From the NCBI GenBank assembly GCA_028870715.1, contig JAGWOZ010000011.1, forward strand, positions 1 to 33,584: 33,584 nt of DNA. The letters run 5' to 3'. The notes beneath the pieces are model-generated. The model was not told where the DNA came from, made no database searches, and saw nothing but the letters and a program-made list of their open reading frames with translations. Shown here in pieces: positions 1-8,871 of the stretch (position 1 is its first letter; every line of letters starts with the position of its first letter). The translations under genes were made by a program, and so were the position numbers. The stretch comes from Betaproteobacteria bacterium. Its GTDB lineage: Bacteria; Pseudomonadota; Gammaproteobacteria; Burkholderiales; Burkholderiaceae_C.

Positions 1-112
1 TGATTTTTTGGCGTTTACCACTCGGCAGTTCCACCTGCATCGACGTCTCGGCCTGACTCAGGACGCGTCCGGCAGCAAGTTTCCCGGCATCTTCAAAAAG
101 GATATAAGTCAC
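1..112 (-). CDS. RNase II/R (RNB) family exoribonuclease, N-terminal fragment
   Basis: Partial gene that runs off the left edge; only the first 37 codons are visible. The reading starts VTYILFEDAGKLAAG and continues with SQAETSMQVELPSGK, which resembles the N-terminus of the RNB-domain exoribonucleases of beta-proteobacteria (a LFED-G-F/K-AG-L beta strand followed by a VEL-SGKR strand). These enzymes degrade RNA 3' to 5'. The GTG at 112-110 is the best start because the frame closes with the stop codon of the upstream SDR gene at 160-158 and has no ATG before the first conserved residues. No clear Shine-Dalgarno is visible. It lies 45 bases behind the SDR gene on the same strand, so co-transcription is likely. 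The catalytic domain is outside the window, so the assignment rests on a short stretch. Confidence 0.6.
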   Translation of the reverse strand, partial: MTYILFEDAGKLAAGRVLSQAETSMQVELPSGKRQKI

Positions 113-157
113 AGTAATCGAATCGGTTTTTTCAGCGTCAATTCTTGCAATAGGTGA

Positions 158-898
158 TCAAATAGTCATACCACCCGCGACTTCGATCACCGCGCCATTC
201 ACATAACTGGCCTCGTCGCTTGCGAGAAAGGCGTAGACATTGGCCAGTTCCTCGGGTTCGCCGAGCCGCCTGAGCGGCACGTGTTCGTTCATCATTTCCA
301 TGACTTCAGCCGGAATGGTGTCAAGCATCGGCGTACGCACGAGGCCCGGGGCGACGGCATTCACCCGTATGCCCTTAGGGCCGAGTTCGCGCGCCCAAGT
401 CTTGGTGAATGCGATGATGCCTGCCTTGCTGGCGGCATAGTTGGTTTGACCAAAATTGCCATAGATGCCCGACACGCTGGACGCGTTGAGGATGACGCCG
501 CGGCCGCGCTCGATCATTCCGGGTGCCACGGCCTGTGCGCAATGGAAGGCGGCGCGCAGGTTGACGTCGAGCACGGCGTCGAACTGATCAATGGTCATCT
601 TGACAAGCCTTGCGTCGCGCGTAATGCCCGCGTTGTTCACGAGAACGTCCAGCCGTCCGTAGCGGGTATGGATCGCGGCCACCAAAGCGTCAACCTGGGC
701 GCGATCGGTCACGTCACAGGCCTGGCCCCAGGCCGAGCCGCCTCCGGCCTGAACTTGCGCGACTGCACTTTGCACGGACGCGGCATCGCGATCGCAGATG
801 ACCACGACAGCACCCTCGGTGCCGAATTTCTGGGCCGTGGCCAGACCAATGCCCTGCGCGGCGCCGGTGATGAGAGCGACTTTGTCCTGCAAACGCAT
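158..898 (-). CDS. SDR family oxidoreductase, FabG/PhaB-like 3-oxoacyl reductase
   Basis: Classical short-chain dehydrogenase of 246 residues, predicted to reduce a 3-oxoacyl thioester (ACP or CoA) or a similar keto substrate in the cytoplasm. Visible motifs are the Rossmann glycine motif TGAAQGIG (residues 11-18), NNAG (88-91), and the catalytic Ser141, Tyr154 and Lys158 (YAASK). The C-terminal EVAGGMTI is typical of FabG. The residue ending beta-2 is Asp36 (ICDRD), which in SDRs usually favours NAD(H) over NADP(H). I chose the ATG at 898 because AGGAA lies about ten bases upstream; an in-frame start at 928 would add ten residues that do not look like the family. The esterase gene lies 54 bases upstream on the same strand. 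The substrate cannot be told from sequence; PHA metabolism (a phasin is 7 kb away) and fatty-acid metabolism are both possible. Confidence 0.85.
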   Translation of the reverse strand: MRLQDKVALITGAAQGIGLATAQKFGTEGAVVVICDRDAASVQSAVAQVQAGGGSAWGQACDVTDRAQVDALVAAIHTRYGRLDVLVNNAGITRDARLVKMTIDQFDAVLDVNLRAAFHCAQAVAPGMIERGRGVILNASSVSGIYGNFGQTNYAASKAGIIAFTKTWARELGPKGIRVNAVAPGLVRTPMLDTIPAEVMEMMNEHVPLRRLGEPEELANVYAFLASDEASYVNGAVIEVAGGMTI

Positions 899-952
899 GG
901 GTCGAGTTCCTTGGGAAATGGGATGCAATCAGGGGCTTCGGCCAGAAATGCT

Positions 953-1600
953 TCAGGCTACAGCCGGGTTGATGGCGAGAAAGGCAAGCACGGCGTCCAG
1001 ATGGTCTTGCGCGTAATTTTCGAGGGCGTGGCCTCCGCGATCCGCCAAGCGAAGGGCACTACCTGCATAGCGGGCAGTGCTTTCGCGCCAGTCAAGGACC
1101 TCATCGTCTCGCGCAATCACGGCCAGGAATCGCCAGGGATCAGGAATGGGGCGCGAGAGGTCGCCCACTTGCAGCGCTCTCAACTCTTCAACATGCTCGT
1201 GTGTGAAGACAAAGCGCTGCGATGGGTCATGCCATGCGCTGAGCTCGCCAATCTGCGTGCGCAGGTCCCGCGCCGGGTTGACGGCGGGATTGAGCAGCGC
1301 GGCGCGGCAGCCCAGGTGACGGGCCAACCACGTGGCGTAAAAGCCGCCAAGCGAGCTCCCCACCAACGCGATACTCTCGGGCTCGATACCCCGCACCGCC
1401 TGCAGCGCTTCACGAATCGCCTGCTTGGGCGAGGGTGGCAGCTGTGGGCACACCCAGACAACCGGGCGCAGACCTGCCGAGCACCGCGCGCGGTTGACCG
1501 CGAGCAATCTCGTCGCCGTCTGCTGGGCCTTGGCCGACAGGGGCGATGAGCGAAAGCCATGCAGGTAGAGCAGGTGGGAAGGCGTGGTCATGCGGGTCAT
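953..1600 (-). CDS. YqiA/YcfP-type alpha/beta-hydrolase (esterase)
   Basis: About 215 residues, the usual size of the small YqiA/YcfP esterase family, which are cytoplasmic carboxylesterases of unknown natural substrate. It opens with the family's LLYLHGFRSSP oxyanion-hole strand. The nucleophile is Ser83 in GSSLGG, the acid is Asp165 or Asp166 in ARDDEVLD, and the base is His191 in GGHALE. Three in-frame starts are close together (1624, 1600 and 1591). The last two put the HGF motif where relatives have it; no strong Shine-Dalgarno separates them. It lies between the CBS-protein gene and the SDR gene on the same strand, with 159 and 54 base gaps, so it may be co-transcribed with the SDR gene. 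Confidence 0.8.
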   Translation of the reverse strand: MTRMTTPSHLLYLHGFRSSPLSAKAQQTATRLLAVNRARCSAGLRPVVWVCPQLPPSPKQAIREALQAVRGIEPESIALVGSSLGGFYATWLARHLGCRAALLNPAVNPARDLRTQIGELSAWHDPSQRFVFTHEHVEELRALQVGDLSRPIPDPWRFLAVIARDDEVLDWRESTARYAGSALRLADRGGHALENYAQDHLDAVLAFLAINPAVA

Positions 1601-1759
1601 CACGGCGCACAACGCGCGTGGCAAACCCGCAATGCTAACGGCTGACTAGCCGATCGATCCCACACGCGGAAGTCCAGGTGCCGAGCGCCTGAGCCACATC
1701 GCACGTCTTCAGGCAACCGGATAGCCCATGCTCATGGCTGGCAATACGGCCTATGGAGG

Positions 1760-2233
1760 TCAAATGCCGCGCGCGGCACCCTGCCCGGAGGCTGCCTGCG
1801 CGTCCTCCTGTGGCCAATCTCGGATATAGGCCTTGAGCATGCGGTTTTCGAAATCTTGCTCCTGAACCACGGCGCGGGCGACATCGTGGAATGAAATCAC
1901 GCCAAGCAGGGTCATATCATCCATGACCGGCATATAGCGTGTATGGCTGTCAAGCATCAGCCGGCGAAGTTCGTCCAGGCTCGTGTGTGGGGCACAGCGC
2001 ACCGGGTTGGTCTGCATCACGTTTCCCACGCGCTCCTGCGCAGGCGCGCTGCCTGCCAGTGCCGCAATGACCTCGCGGAATGTGAGCATGCCGGTTAAGC
2101 GGCCCCCATGCATCACCACCAAGGAGCCGACGTCATGCTGCGTCATGGTTTTGGCCGCTTCGAGCAATAGTGTGTCAGGAGCCACAGTGAAAAGCGTCCC
2201 TCCCTTTACACGCAAAATGTCGCTGACTTGCAT
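1760..2233 (-). CDS. Tandem CBS-domain protein
   Basis: A 157-residue soluble protein made almost entirely of two CBS motifs. The first (about residues 1-60) has VAPDTLLLEAAKTMTQHDVG and LTGMLTFREVI. The second (about 65-130) has HTSLDELRRLMLDSHTRYMP and LLGVISFHDVARAVV. CBS pairs bind adenine nucleotides such as AMP, ATP or SAM and act as sensors; stand-alone ones often control a partner enzyme. The ATG at 2233 is preceded by GAGGAG at 2245-2240, seven bases away, which decides against the longer frame from 2278. The C-terminal tail after residue 135 is low complexity. The gene is divergent from the alpha/beta hydrolase at 2341. No partner can be named from the sequence. Confidence 0.85.
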   Translation of the reverse strand: MQVSDILRVKGGTLFTVAPDTLLLEAAKTMTQHDVGSLVVMHGGRLTGMLTFREVIAALAGSAPAQERVGNVMQTNPVRCAPHTSLDELRRLMLDSHTRYMPVMDDMTLLGVISFHDVARAVVQEQDFENRMLKAYIRDWPQEDAQAASGQGAARGI

Positions 2234-2340
2234 GGCTGTCTCCTCGTGCACCGATGGGCGAAGTCTTTGTTTGACCAATATAGTGCAGGGGATGGCGGTA
2301 TTCCATCCGCAAATACCAGATCGTCGAGGAGAGCACCAGG

Positions 2341-3135
2341 ATGCGATGTCTAGTTAACGGTCATACAGTGCATGTGGAAGAGGGCAGCGGGAGACCCGGT
2401 GAGTCGACCCCGGTCGTGCTGTTGCATGGTGCGTGCAACGACCACCGCGTCTGGTTGCCTTTGCTGCCGGGGCTGCAACAGGCGGGATGCGCCGTGTATG
2501 CACCGGACCTGCCGGGGCATGGTCAAAGTGCTGGTCCACTGTTGACCAGTGTGCCTGAAATGGCCGCTTGGCTGATTGCGGTGCTGGAGGCTTGTGGTAT
2601 CGCGCAGTGCGCGCTGGTGGGGCACAGCATGGGTTCGCTGGTGGCCCTGCACGTCGCAGCACTGGTGCCTGGTTCGGTGACTCACTTAGCCTTGGTGGGC
2701 ACCGCTTGGCCTATGCGCGTGGCCCCCACACTTCTGGAACTGGCTCGGACCCAGCCGGCAGAGGCGATACACAAGATGGCCTTGTGGTCCCACAAGCAAC
2801 GTGACGGCTTACCGCTCGACCCCTTGGCAGCCGCGCAGACGCAGGCGCTGATGGAATCCGTGCAATCGGGTTGGAGCGACGGCAACTTGCTTGCGACAGA
2901 CCTGGCCGCCTGCGACGCATACGGCGAAGGCGAAGCCATGGCTGAGCGCGTGCGCGGGCGGATCAAGGTGGCCTTCATTCTTGGGGCAAATGACCGCATG
3001 ACTCCTTTAAAGGCCGCTGCGCGACTGCAGCAGGCGCTGCCTGAAGCAGGCGTCAACGTGCTGGACAGCGGCCATGCGCTGATGAGCGAAGACATGGACG
3101 GCGTGTTGCAGGCCTTGTTGCGTTTGTTGATCTAG
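2341..3135 (+). CDS. Alpha/beta-fold hydrolase
   Basis: A 264-residue single-domain alpha/beta hydrolase of the general esterase/lipase/C-C hydrolase type. Visible features are the oxyanion motif LLHGACNDH (residues 27-35), DLPGHGQS (56-63), the nucleophile elbow GHSMGS with Ser96, Asp218 in GANDRMTP and His245 in DSGHALM. The start is supported by GAGGAG about ten bases upstream of the ATG. There is no signal peptide, so it should be cytoplasmic. It is divergent from the CBS-protein gene and convergent with the MFS gene. The family is too broad for a substrate call. Confidence 0.85.
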   Translation: MRCLVNGHTVHVEEGSGRPGESTPVVLLHGACNDHRVWLPLLPGLQQAGCAVYAPDLPGHGQSAGPLLTSVPEMAAWLIAVLEACGIAQCALVGHSMGSLVALHVAALVPGSVTHLALVGTAWPMRVAPTLLELARTQPAEAIHKMALWSHKQRDGLPLDPLAAAQTQALMESVQSGWSDGNLLATDLAACDAYGEGEAMAERVRGRIKVAFILGANDRMTPLKAAARLQQALPEAGVNVLDSGHALMSEDMDGVLQALLRLLI

Positions 3136-3358
3136 CGCCCAAGAAGTCGCTTTCTTGAGGCGGGGGGAAGGATCGCGGTGATGCCGCAGGCATCCTTTGG
3201 GGGTTTGCGCTCGATTTGGCTTGTACTGTAGATTTAACCTGTACGTTAGGAAGAGACAGGCCGGACACGCCCCGATTGGTTGTGAAGTGCGTGGGGTCGC
3301 CATGCCTCGAGCAGCTGGAACCATCAAAGTGCCGCCCAAGCGTCGCAATGGTGCGTGC

Positions 3359-4576
3359 TTACGGTGATGCGGGACCGCCTGGATTCCACAGCGCGTGGAC
3401 AAGCAGCGCGGCAGCCGAGAAGGCCGCGCCCGTGGCGACAACTGCCGGCCAGCCACCCAGTGCCCAAGCGTGGCTGGCGGTGAAACTGCCAGCGGCGCCG
3501 CCGATGAAATATTGCGTCATGTACACCGCGTTGATGCGGCTGCGCGAGGCTGCATCCAGCGCATAGATACGGGATTGGTTGGCGATCTGGGCGCCCTGCA
3601 CGCCCGCATCGAGCGCAACCACACCCAGGACCAGCCAGAGCAGGCCGTGGGAGCCGGCGGCGAATAAACCCCAGGAGGCCAAGACGCAGAGCACGGCTGC
3701 GAACAACACCCGCCGCGGGCCCCCCGGGCGGTCCGCATGCCGTCCGGAAACAGGGGCTACCAGCGCCCCGGTCAGACCGAGGATTCCAAACAACCCCGCA
3801 GCTGCCGGCCCGAGCCGGTAGGCCGGACTGTCGAGCAAGGGCGTGAGCCCTACCCAGAAGACGCTGAATGACCCGAAGAACAGGCCACCGGTGATGCCAG
3901 CTGCACGCAGTTCGGCGTATTTGCCGAACTGGCTCAAGGTAGAGGCGACCAAGTGGCCATAGGTTTGCGCCGAGGTGTCGTCCGCGGGCAAGCGGGGGAG
4001 GGTCCGCCAAAGCATCCCAAGCGAGCAGACGTTCAGCAGGGCCGCCAGGCCGAATACGGCGCGCCAACCCGCGACTTGACCCACCAAGCCGCCCAGAACC
4101 CGGCCGCCCAGAATTCCGATCAACAGCCCGCTCATCACCAAGCCGACGGCGCGCCCGCGCTGCTGTGCGGGCGCAAGGTGCGCCACCAATGGCACGATCT
4201 GCTGGGCAATCGAGGCCATGAGCCCCACGCCGAAACTGGCAATGGCAAGCACCGTCACGGAGGGCGCCAAAGCGGCCAGGCCCAGCATGACAACCAGGGC
4301 TGCACCCATGCCGAGGATGACACGGTGGCGCGGATAGCGGTCGCCTAAGGGCCCGAGGCCGATCAGCCCGCAAGCGAAGCCAGCCTGGGTTGCGGTTGGG
4401 ATTGAAGCAATGTTTGCCAGCGTGCTATGGAATGATCCAGCCAGTTGTTCCAGCAATGGCTGCACGTAATAGATGTTGGCCACGGCCACACCACAGGCGA
4501 TGGCCATCAGCGGCAAGAAAGTGCGGTGCATCGCCGGCGCGCTGGAGGCGGGCGATGCGAGAGTTGAAGAGGACAT
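3359..4576 (-). CDS. MFS transporter (DHA1-like drug/metabolite exporter)
   Basis: About 405 residues with twelve predicted membrane segments, the standard length for a DHA1-type major facilitator exporter of the inner membrane. Recognisable stretches are ACGVAVANIYYVQPLL in the first helix, GPLGDRYPRHR in the loop after helix 2 (the MFS motif A position), and PAQQRGRAVGLVMSGLLIG near helix 5. The chosen ATG at 4576 gives a short hydrophilic N-terminus before helix 1. An upstream TTG at 4678 would overlap the end of the FUSC gene by 41 bases, and an ATG at 4531 is also possible. It follows the FUSC-family gene on the same strand, so the two may form a transport operon. The substrate is unknown. 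Confidence 0.85.
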   Translation of the reverse strand: MSSSTLASPASSAPAMHRTFLPLMAIACGVAVANIYYVQPLLEQLAGSFHSTLANIASIPTATQAGFACGLIGLGPLGDRYPRHRVILGMGAALVVMLGLAALAPSVTVLAIASFGVGLMASIAQQIVPLVAHLAPAQQRGRAVGLVMSGLLIGILGGRVLGGLVGQVAGWRAVFGLAALLNVCSLGMLWRTLPRLPADDTSAQTYGHLVASTLSQFGKYAELRAAGITGGLFFGSFSVFWVGLTPLLDSPAYRLGPAAAGLFGILGLTGALVAPVSGRHADRPGGPRRVLFAAVLCVLASWGLFAAGSHGLLWLVLGVVALDAGVQGAQIANQSRIYALDAASRSRINAVYMTQYFIGGAAGSFTASHAWALGGWPAVVATGAAFSAAALLVHALWNPGGPASP

Positions 4577-4637
4577 GGACGAGGGAGTCAGCAAACCAGC
4601 CGGCAAGCCTAATGGCAGTGCGGCTTGTGAGCAGATG

Positions 4638-6806
4638 TCAACTGGATTGCCCGCCGCGCGCAGGGGTATGCAGCTCAAACTTCACGCCTTGGCTGATCTC
4701 CCGTATGAGCGCTGCTTCGTGCCCAATCAGCTGCAGGCGACGCGCGAGCGGATCGACGGAGGCACCGGCATCTGCAATGCCAAGTGCAACGGAAGCATCA
4801 GGCACGTTCGAGAATTCAGAAGGCGTACGGGGTTGCGCAGGCGCAAGTTGCTGCAGCACCCAATTGCGCGGGGGTGCGATCAGCGCTTCGATAGCCTGCT
4901 GCGTCAAGCGCTTGGCGCGCACGGCGCGCAGGACCCGCATCGATGCCAGATGCGCGGCGAGCAGATAACTATGAGTGATGAGCCGACCGAGGCTGCGCAG
5001 TGCACGACGCTGCCGAGCGGGTTCCTCGAGCATGCGAACGTAAAGGCTGGTTATGGCGGCAAGGGTGTCAAAGAGGTGCTTGCGTGCGATGCGAAAGGTG
5101 CGTTCATCGGATTGTTCGACTGCCAGCACCGCTTGGGCATACTCGCGCTGAGCTCGCATCAATGCAGCAACCTGGCTCGGTGCATCTTGGTACTCCCAGC
5201 GCGGGAGCAGATAGCTGAAGCCCCAGGCCAGCGCCGCGCCGATGACAGTGTCGATCAGGCGCTGATTGACCAAGAACCGGACATCCCCCTCCAGCAGGCG
5301 CGCCAGAAGGAGCGATTGAACGCTCGCGGCGATCGCCGTGAAGCGGAAATTGGTTGTGACGAAGGTGCGCGCAAAAGTCAAAGCTAGGAATAGCGCCCCA
5401 AGTAATGCGGGTAGACCGAGATGGAGGTTCAGCAAAAGAGCCACGAAAAGACAACCGATCAGGGTGCCCAGCAGCCGGTCCTTAAGGCGCTGGCGGGTGA
5501 CGCCATAGTTCGGTCGAAGAATCACGGCGATCGTCAGCAAGATCCAGTAATCATGCGTTTGGTGCGCGAAAAGCAGGCGCGCCACCAAGAGGCCGCAGAG
5601 AAGGGAAAGCCCGAGTCTGACGGCATGCCGGAAGATGGGAGAGCTTAGGCGAAGATGCGCGAGAAGTTGGCGCGGCTCGTAACGCCAAGCGCTCACGAAC
5701 AGGTTCACGTCGGGTAGGGCGGGTTGGTCCACGGCCTTGTCGCGCGAGGCGTACGTGGCTTGCAGGCTTTGAACCCACTGGTCGATTTCGCGCAAGGTGT
5801 GGAGTAACGAACCAAGAGCGGCGCGGGCCTGTTCAGTTTGTGGCGTGCGCGCTGCGCGCAGCAGATCGTCGCCCTGCCCGCCCACGGCAATCCAGCGTGC
5901 AGGGTCGGGCGCTGGTACGTCGAGCGCGCGGCTGTGCAGTAGGGCCAGCGCCAGCGCCGAGAGCGCGGATGCGGTCTGCGCTGTGCCCGCATGAAGCGCA
6001 TCCAGCACATCGGTTCCTTCAAATTGCTGCCGCAGTAAAAGGGAGTCCGTTTGCGCCGCCAGTTGCGCCTCGAAGAGGTCGAGCATGTCCAGAAGCATGC
6101 GGGTCCACACCGCATCCAGTGGTCGCTCCCTTTCTCGCAGGACCAGGTCACGCGCCGACTGAAGTGCATCATTGGCCGCTCCCTGCAGCGCGGCCGCGCG
6201 GCCTACAGTCTCATCGTCGGCGGTTTGCAGCAGGTAGAAGTCGCTTTGCCAAGCCATGTAGGCCGCAAGAGCGTCGAGCAGTTCAGCCAGCGCCTGTTGT
6301 TTGGTGCGGTTGCGCAAGATGCGACTCAGCAACAGCGCATAGGCGGTATACAGCAACCCGCCAACCAGGAAATTCGTCACGCCGAGCACGTAGCTGGGAA
6401 GGTCCGGCGCAGGGTGCGCACCCAAGGTGATGATGGCGATGAAAAGAAGGCTGAAGCTCATTGCCAGGGCACGCTTGCCCCACAGGCTCACGAGTCCCGC
6501 GCCGAATCCGAGCAGCGGCACCAACAGCAACTGCAGCCATGGGCGTCCGAGACTCGCCCATACAAGCGCAAAGTACAGCCCGCCCGCAAAGGTGGAAAAG
6601 AGCAGTTCGACCGTTTTCACACGCAGCGGTGCTGGGTTATCGGCGAAACAGATGGTCAGCGCCCCGCTGCCAAGCGGTACCGCGAAGGCCATCCCGCCCA
6701 CGGCATAGCCGAGAAGCCCCATGACCAAGACCCCAACGGCTGATATAAGCCCTGAGGTGAACGAGCGGCTCAACACGACACGGCTCAGCGCAGGTAGGGG
6801 ATTCAT
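4638..6806 (-). CDS. FUSC/YccS-family inner membrane protein
   Basis: A 722-residue protein with the FUSC architecture: a first hydrophobic block (about residues 15-165), a large mostly helical cytoplasmic region, a second hydrophobic block (about 395-530) and a helical C-terminus. The hallmark comes just inside the second block, where YWILLTIAVILRPNYG is followed by QRLKDRLLGTLIG. Relatives include YccS, YhfK and the AaeB aromatic-acid efflux subunit; most have no proven substrate. The ATG at 6806 gives a short N-terminus before the first helix; no strong Shine-Dalgarno is visible. The MFS gene starts downstream at about 4576. The divergent ketopantoate reductase-family gene starts 147 bases away. 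I infer a role in efflux or envelope stress, without direct evidence. Confidence 0.85.
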   Translation of the reverse strand: MNPLPALSRVVLSRSFTSGLISAVGVLVMGLLGYAVGGMAFAVPLGSGALTICFADNPAPLRVKTVELLFSTFAGGLYFALVWASLGRPWLQLLLVPLLGFGAGLVSLWGKRALAMSFSLLFIAIITLGAHPAPDLPSYVLGVTNFLVGGLLYTAYALLLSRILRNRTKQQALAELLDALAAYMAWQSDFYLLQTADDETVGRAAALQGAANDALQSARDLVLRERERPLDAVWTRMLLDMLDLFEAQLAAQTDSLLLRQQFEGTDVLDALHAGTAQTASALSALALALLHSRALDVPAPDPARWIAVGGQGDDLLRAARTPQTEQARAALGSLLHTLREIDQWVQSLQATYASRDKAVDQPALPDVNLFVSAWRYEPRQLLAHLRLSSPIFRHAVRLGLSLLCGLLVARLLFAHQTHDYWILLTIAVILRPNYGVTRQRLKDRLLGTLIGCLFVALLLNLHLGLPALLGALFLALTFARTFVTTNFRFTAIAASVQSLLLARLLEGDVRFLVNQRLIDTVIGAALAWGFSYLLPRWEYQDAPSQVAALMRAQREYAQAVLAVEQSDERTFRIARKHLFDTLAAITSLYVRMLEEPARQRRALRSLGRLITHSYLLAAHLASMRVLRAVRAKRLTQQAIEALIAPPRNWVLQQLAPAQPRTPSEFSNVPDASVALGIADAGASVDPLARRLQLIGHEAALIREISQGVKFELHTPARGGQSS

Positions 6807-6953
6807 GGCGGGTTAGGTTGTAGGCGGCGCCGCGGCATTGGATCAGAAAACCTGTGCAGCATCTTCGCCCGCTGCGCATGATGCTGTCGATCGCAGGCCA
6901 TCAAGATGCGATGGGAGTTTGTACGATGCTAAGCGACTATTGGGAGCCAAGGG

Positions 6954-7952
6954 ATGCAGATCGTCGTGGTGGGGGCCGGTGCGATTGGCGGCAGCCTGGC
7001 GGTGAAGCTTGCCCATGCGGGGCATGCGGTGGGTGTTGTCGCGCGCGGAGTGCACATGCAGACCATTGTCCGTGCGGGGCTGACGCTGCACGACCCGCTG
7101 GGTACAACGACCGTGCATCCGCACGCAAGTGACCGACCGGAGGACTTCGGGCCGCAGGATCTGGTCGTGCTGAGCGTTAAGGCGCATCAGATCACGTCGC
7201 TCTTGCCCCGCCTCCGGGGAATGTTGCGACCAGACACCATCGTTATGCCTGCAATCAACGGCATACCTTGGTGGTACTTTCAAGGCGATTCCAGTGCATA
7301 TGCTCGCGAGCGCGATGGCAGCTGGGCTCGCATCGCCTGTCTCGATGGTGACGGAAGCATGGCGAGCGCGCTGGACGCAGGGCATGTGGTCGGGTGCGTT
7401 GTCCACGGCTCTGCGGAACTCACGGCACCGGGCCACGTTACGGCAAATGGGCAGTACCGGTACATCATCGGCGAGATCACGCACCGGGCAAGCGATCGTG
7501 TAAGCGCGCTGGCCAAAGTTTTACGTGGTGCGGGCTGTGATCCGCAGAGCACGGATCGGATCCGCGACGCCGTGTGGATGAAACTCATTGGCAACGCTTC
7601 GTTTAATCCGGTTGCTGCCCTCACTCGCGCTCGCATGGATCAGATCTGCGCCAATGCGGGTCTGCTGGACCTTGTGCGCGGGGTGATGGCTGAGCTCATC
7701 GCCCTCGCAAGGGCGTTCGGCTGCGATCCGCAGGTGGATCCTGATCGACGCATCGCAATCGGGCGTGGCATTGGCCCTGTCAAGCCTTCGACTCTCCAGG
7801 ACCTGGAGCGGGGACGGCCGCTCGAAGTTCAGGCCTTGCTGGGCGCGCCAGTGGAACTGGCGCGCCGTGCAGGACTCGACATGCCGCTTTCGAAAGCTTT
7901 GCTCGCGCTGCTGAGCGAGTTGGACAAGCGTGCAAACCAAGTCGTTTCCTGA
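6954..7952 (+). CDS. Ketopantoate reductase (ApbA/PanE) family protein
   Basis: A 332-residue member of the 2-dehydropantoate 2-reductase family, which uses NADPH to reduce ketopantoate to pantoate in coenzyme A synthesis. The N-terminal Rossmann motif GAGAIGG is at residues 7-13. The conserved Lys76 is in VLSVKAHQ, followed by NGIPWW near residue 102. The C-terminal helical domain has the catalytic-lysine region DAVWMKLIGNASFNP and the late STLQDLERGRPLEV segment. NGIPWWYF rather than NGIG is typical of a paralogous group often found beside unrelated genes, so the true substrate may be another 2-keto acid. The ATG has AAGGG just upstream. Confidence 0.8.
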   Translation: MQIVVVGAGAIGGSLAVKLAHAGHAVGVVARGVHMQTIVRAGLTLHDPLGTTTVHPHASDRPEDFGPQDLVVLSVKAHQITSLLPRLRGMLRPDTIVMPAINGIPWWYFQGDSSAYARERDGSWARIACLDGDGSMASALDAGHVVGCVVHGSAELTAPGHVTANGQYRYIIGEITHRASDRVSALAKVLRGAGCDPQSTDRIRDAVWMKLIGNASFNPVAALTRARMDQICANAGLLDLVRGVMAELIALARAFGCDPQVDPDRRIAIGRGIGPVKPSTLQDLERGRPLEVQALLGAPVELARRAGLDMPLSKALLALLSELDKRANQVVS

Positions 7953-8062
7953 GCATGAAGGGCGGCCTTCGACACAGCGTCCGGCTAGCCAGGCCCGAGC
8001 TCGAGGGTCAGGATAAACCTTGCCATTGGGCCAGTCTCGCAAAGCTGGCCACTCCGATGCCC

Positions 8063-8090
8063 AAAAAAAAGCCGGTCAGATTGACCGGCT
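8063..8090 (-). terminator. Intrinsic terminator of the phasin gene
   Basis: A perfect 9-bp stem, AGCCGGTCA (8070-8078) with TGACCGGCT (8082-8090), encloses a 3-base loop. On the minus strand it is followed directly by a run of about eight T (8070-8063). It lies about 70 bases beyond the phasin stop codon and should end that transcript. Confidence 0.9.
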
Positions 8091-8160
8091 AGAAGGTACT
8101 GGGAAGTACCGAGGAGACAATGGTTCAGGCTGAATGCACAGCCTTGATCGGTTACATCAC

Positions 8161-8715
8161 TCAGGCTGCGGCGCGCTTGCCACGCGTCGTGCTTTGTGCA
8201 GCCTTCATGGCGGTATTGGTAACAGTATTGAAATTGGCCTCAACCACTTCAGCGGCCTGCTTGCTGGCTTTTTGAACGGTGTCATAGGCGTTGTTGGCGG
8301 CGCTCAATGCGCTTTTCATCATCGCCACGGCTGTCTCGCTACCTGCGGGGGCATTTTTGACCGCGGTGTCCACGACAGATTGCATTTTCTTGTGCACTTC
8401 GGCCACGTTGGCTTCGATTGCCTTGGCGAATTCGGCTTGCGTGCCAGATGCGATCTCGTACAGGTGATGCGAATAGGACAACAGCTTTTCGGCCATCGGC
8501 TGTGCCAGGTTCGGCTGCAGCGCGGTCAATTCTTGAATATCCTTGACCGACAGGGCTGCCATGGTGGCATCCGACGTCTCGTGCATGGCGGTCTTCAATG
8601 TCTGCATATTGAGTTCGACCATCTTCTCCAAGCCTTCGACCGCTTTGCCACTTAGGGCAAAAATGGCTTCGAGTTGCGACTTCTGTGCGGCGATCATTTG
8701 TTCGGGGGTCATCAT
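8161..8715 (-). CDS. phaP: Phasin, PHA granule-associated protein
   Basis: A 184-residue Phasin-family protein expected to coat polyhydroxyalkanoate granules. It starts MMTPEQMIAAQKSQLEAIF and is almost entirely amphipathic alpha helix rich in Ala, Lys, Glu and Gln, with no signal peptide. MTPEQ, then a short Leu/Ala repeat region and a basic Ala-rich tail (TTRGKRAAA), are typical of beta-proteobacterial PhaP. The ATG at 8715 is preceded by AGGAG (8725-8721) at normal spacing; the open frame further upstream to 8823 does not look like protein. The gene is monocistronic: it has its own promoter (8836-8863), a leader of about 110 bases, and the terminator at 8063-8090. Two PhaR-like boxes flank the promoter, consistent with induction when PHA accumulates. 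Confidence 0.92.
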   Translation of the reverse strand: MMTPEQMIAAQKSQLEAIFALSGKAVEGLEKMVELNMQTLKTAMHETSDATMAALSVKDIQELTALQPNLAQPMAEKLLSYSHHLYEIASGTQAEFAKAIEANVAEVHKKMQSVVDTAVKNAPAGSETAVAMMKSALSAANNAYDTVQKASKQAAEVVEANFNTVTNTAMKAAQSTTRGKRAAA

Positions 8716-8814
8716 GGGGGCTCCTACGCTTCCAAAGTTGAACAGGACTGCATGCGCATTTTGAGCCGGGACCAAGTCAATTCGATGACATCGATCTCTT
8801 TCATCGCATGCGTA

Positions 8815-8830
8815 TTGGTGCAATGCACAA
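8815..8830. promoter_or_regulatory. PhaR-like operator, downstream box
   Basis: Contains GTGCA-A-TGCAC, a perfect 5-bp palindrome around one central base, inside TTGGTGCAATGCACAA. It lies at the expected transcription start of phaP, just past the -10 element. The TGC-N3-GCA core matches the kind of site reported for the PHA-responsive repressor PhaR, as I recall it. The identity of the binding protein is inferred. Confidence 0.55.
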
Positions 8831-8835
8831 TTCGA

Positions 8836-8863
8836 ATTCTAGAGCCTTGATCGAGGATGTCAA
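8836..8863 (-). promoter_or_regulatory. Sigma70-type promoter of phaP
   Basis: On the minus strand a perfect -35 TTGACA (8863-8858) is followed after 16 bases by a -10 TAGAAT (8841-8836). Transcription should start near 8829, leaving a leader of about 110 bases before the phaP ATG at 8715. It is the strongest promoter-like match I noticed in the window and fits a highly expressed granule protein. Confidence 0.75.
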
Positions 8864-8871
8864 GAAATTTT

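Noticed and set aside
281-1549. 422-codon plus-strand frame opposite the SDR and esterase genes
   Set aside because: It spans two minus-strand genes with complete catalytic motifs and shows no domain of its own; long antisense frames are expected at high GC.
1639-1652. Hairpin CGGCT-GACT-AGCCG between the CBS and esterase genes
   Set aside because: Five base pairs with no T-run; easily expected by chance at this GC content.
3136-3358. Terminator in the convergent gap between the hydrolase and MFS genes
   Set aside because: Small stems (GATGCC/GGCATC at 3180-3194, AAGAAG/TTTCTT near 3140) lack an adjacent T-run or are too weak to support a call.
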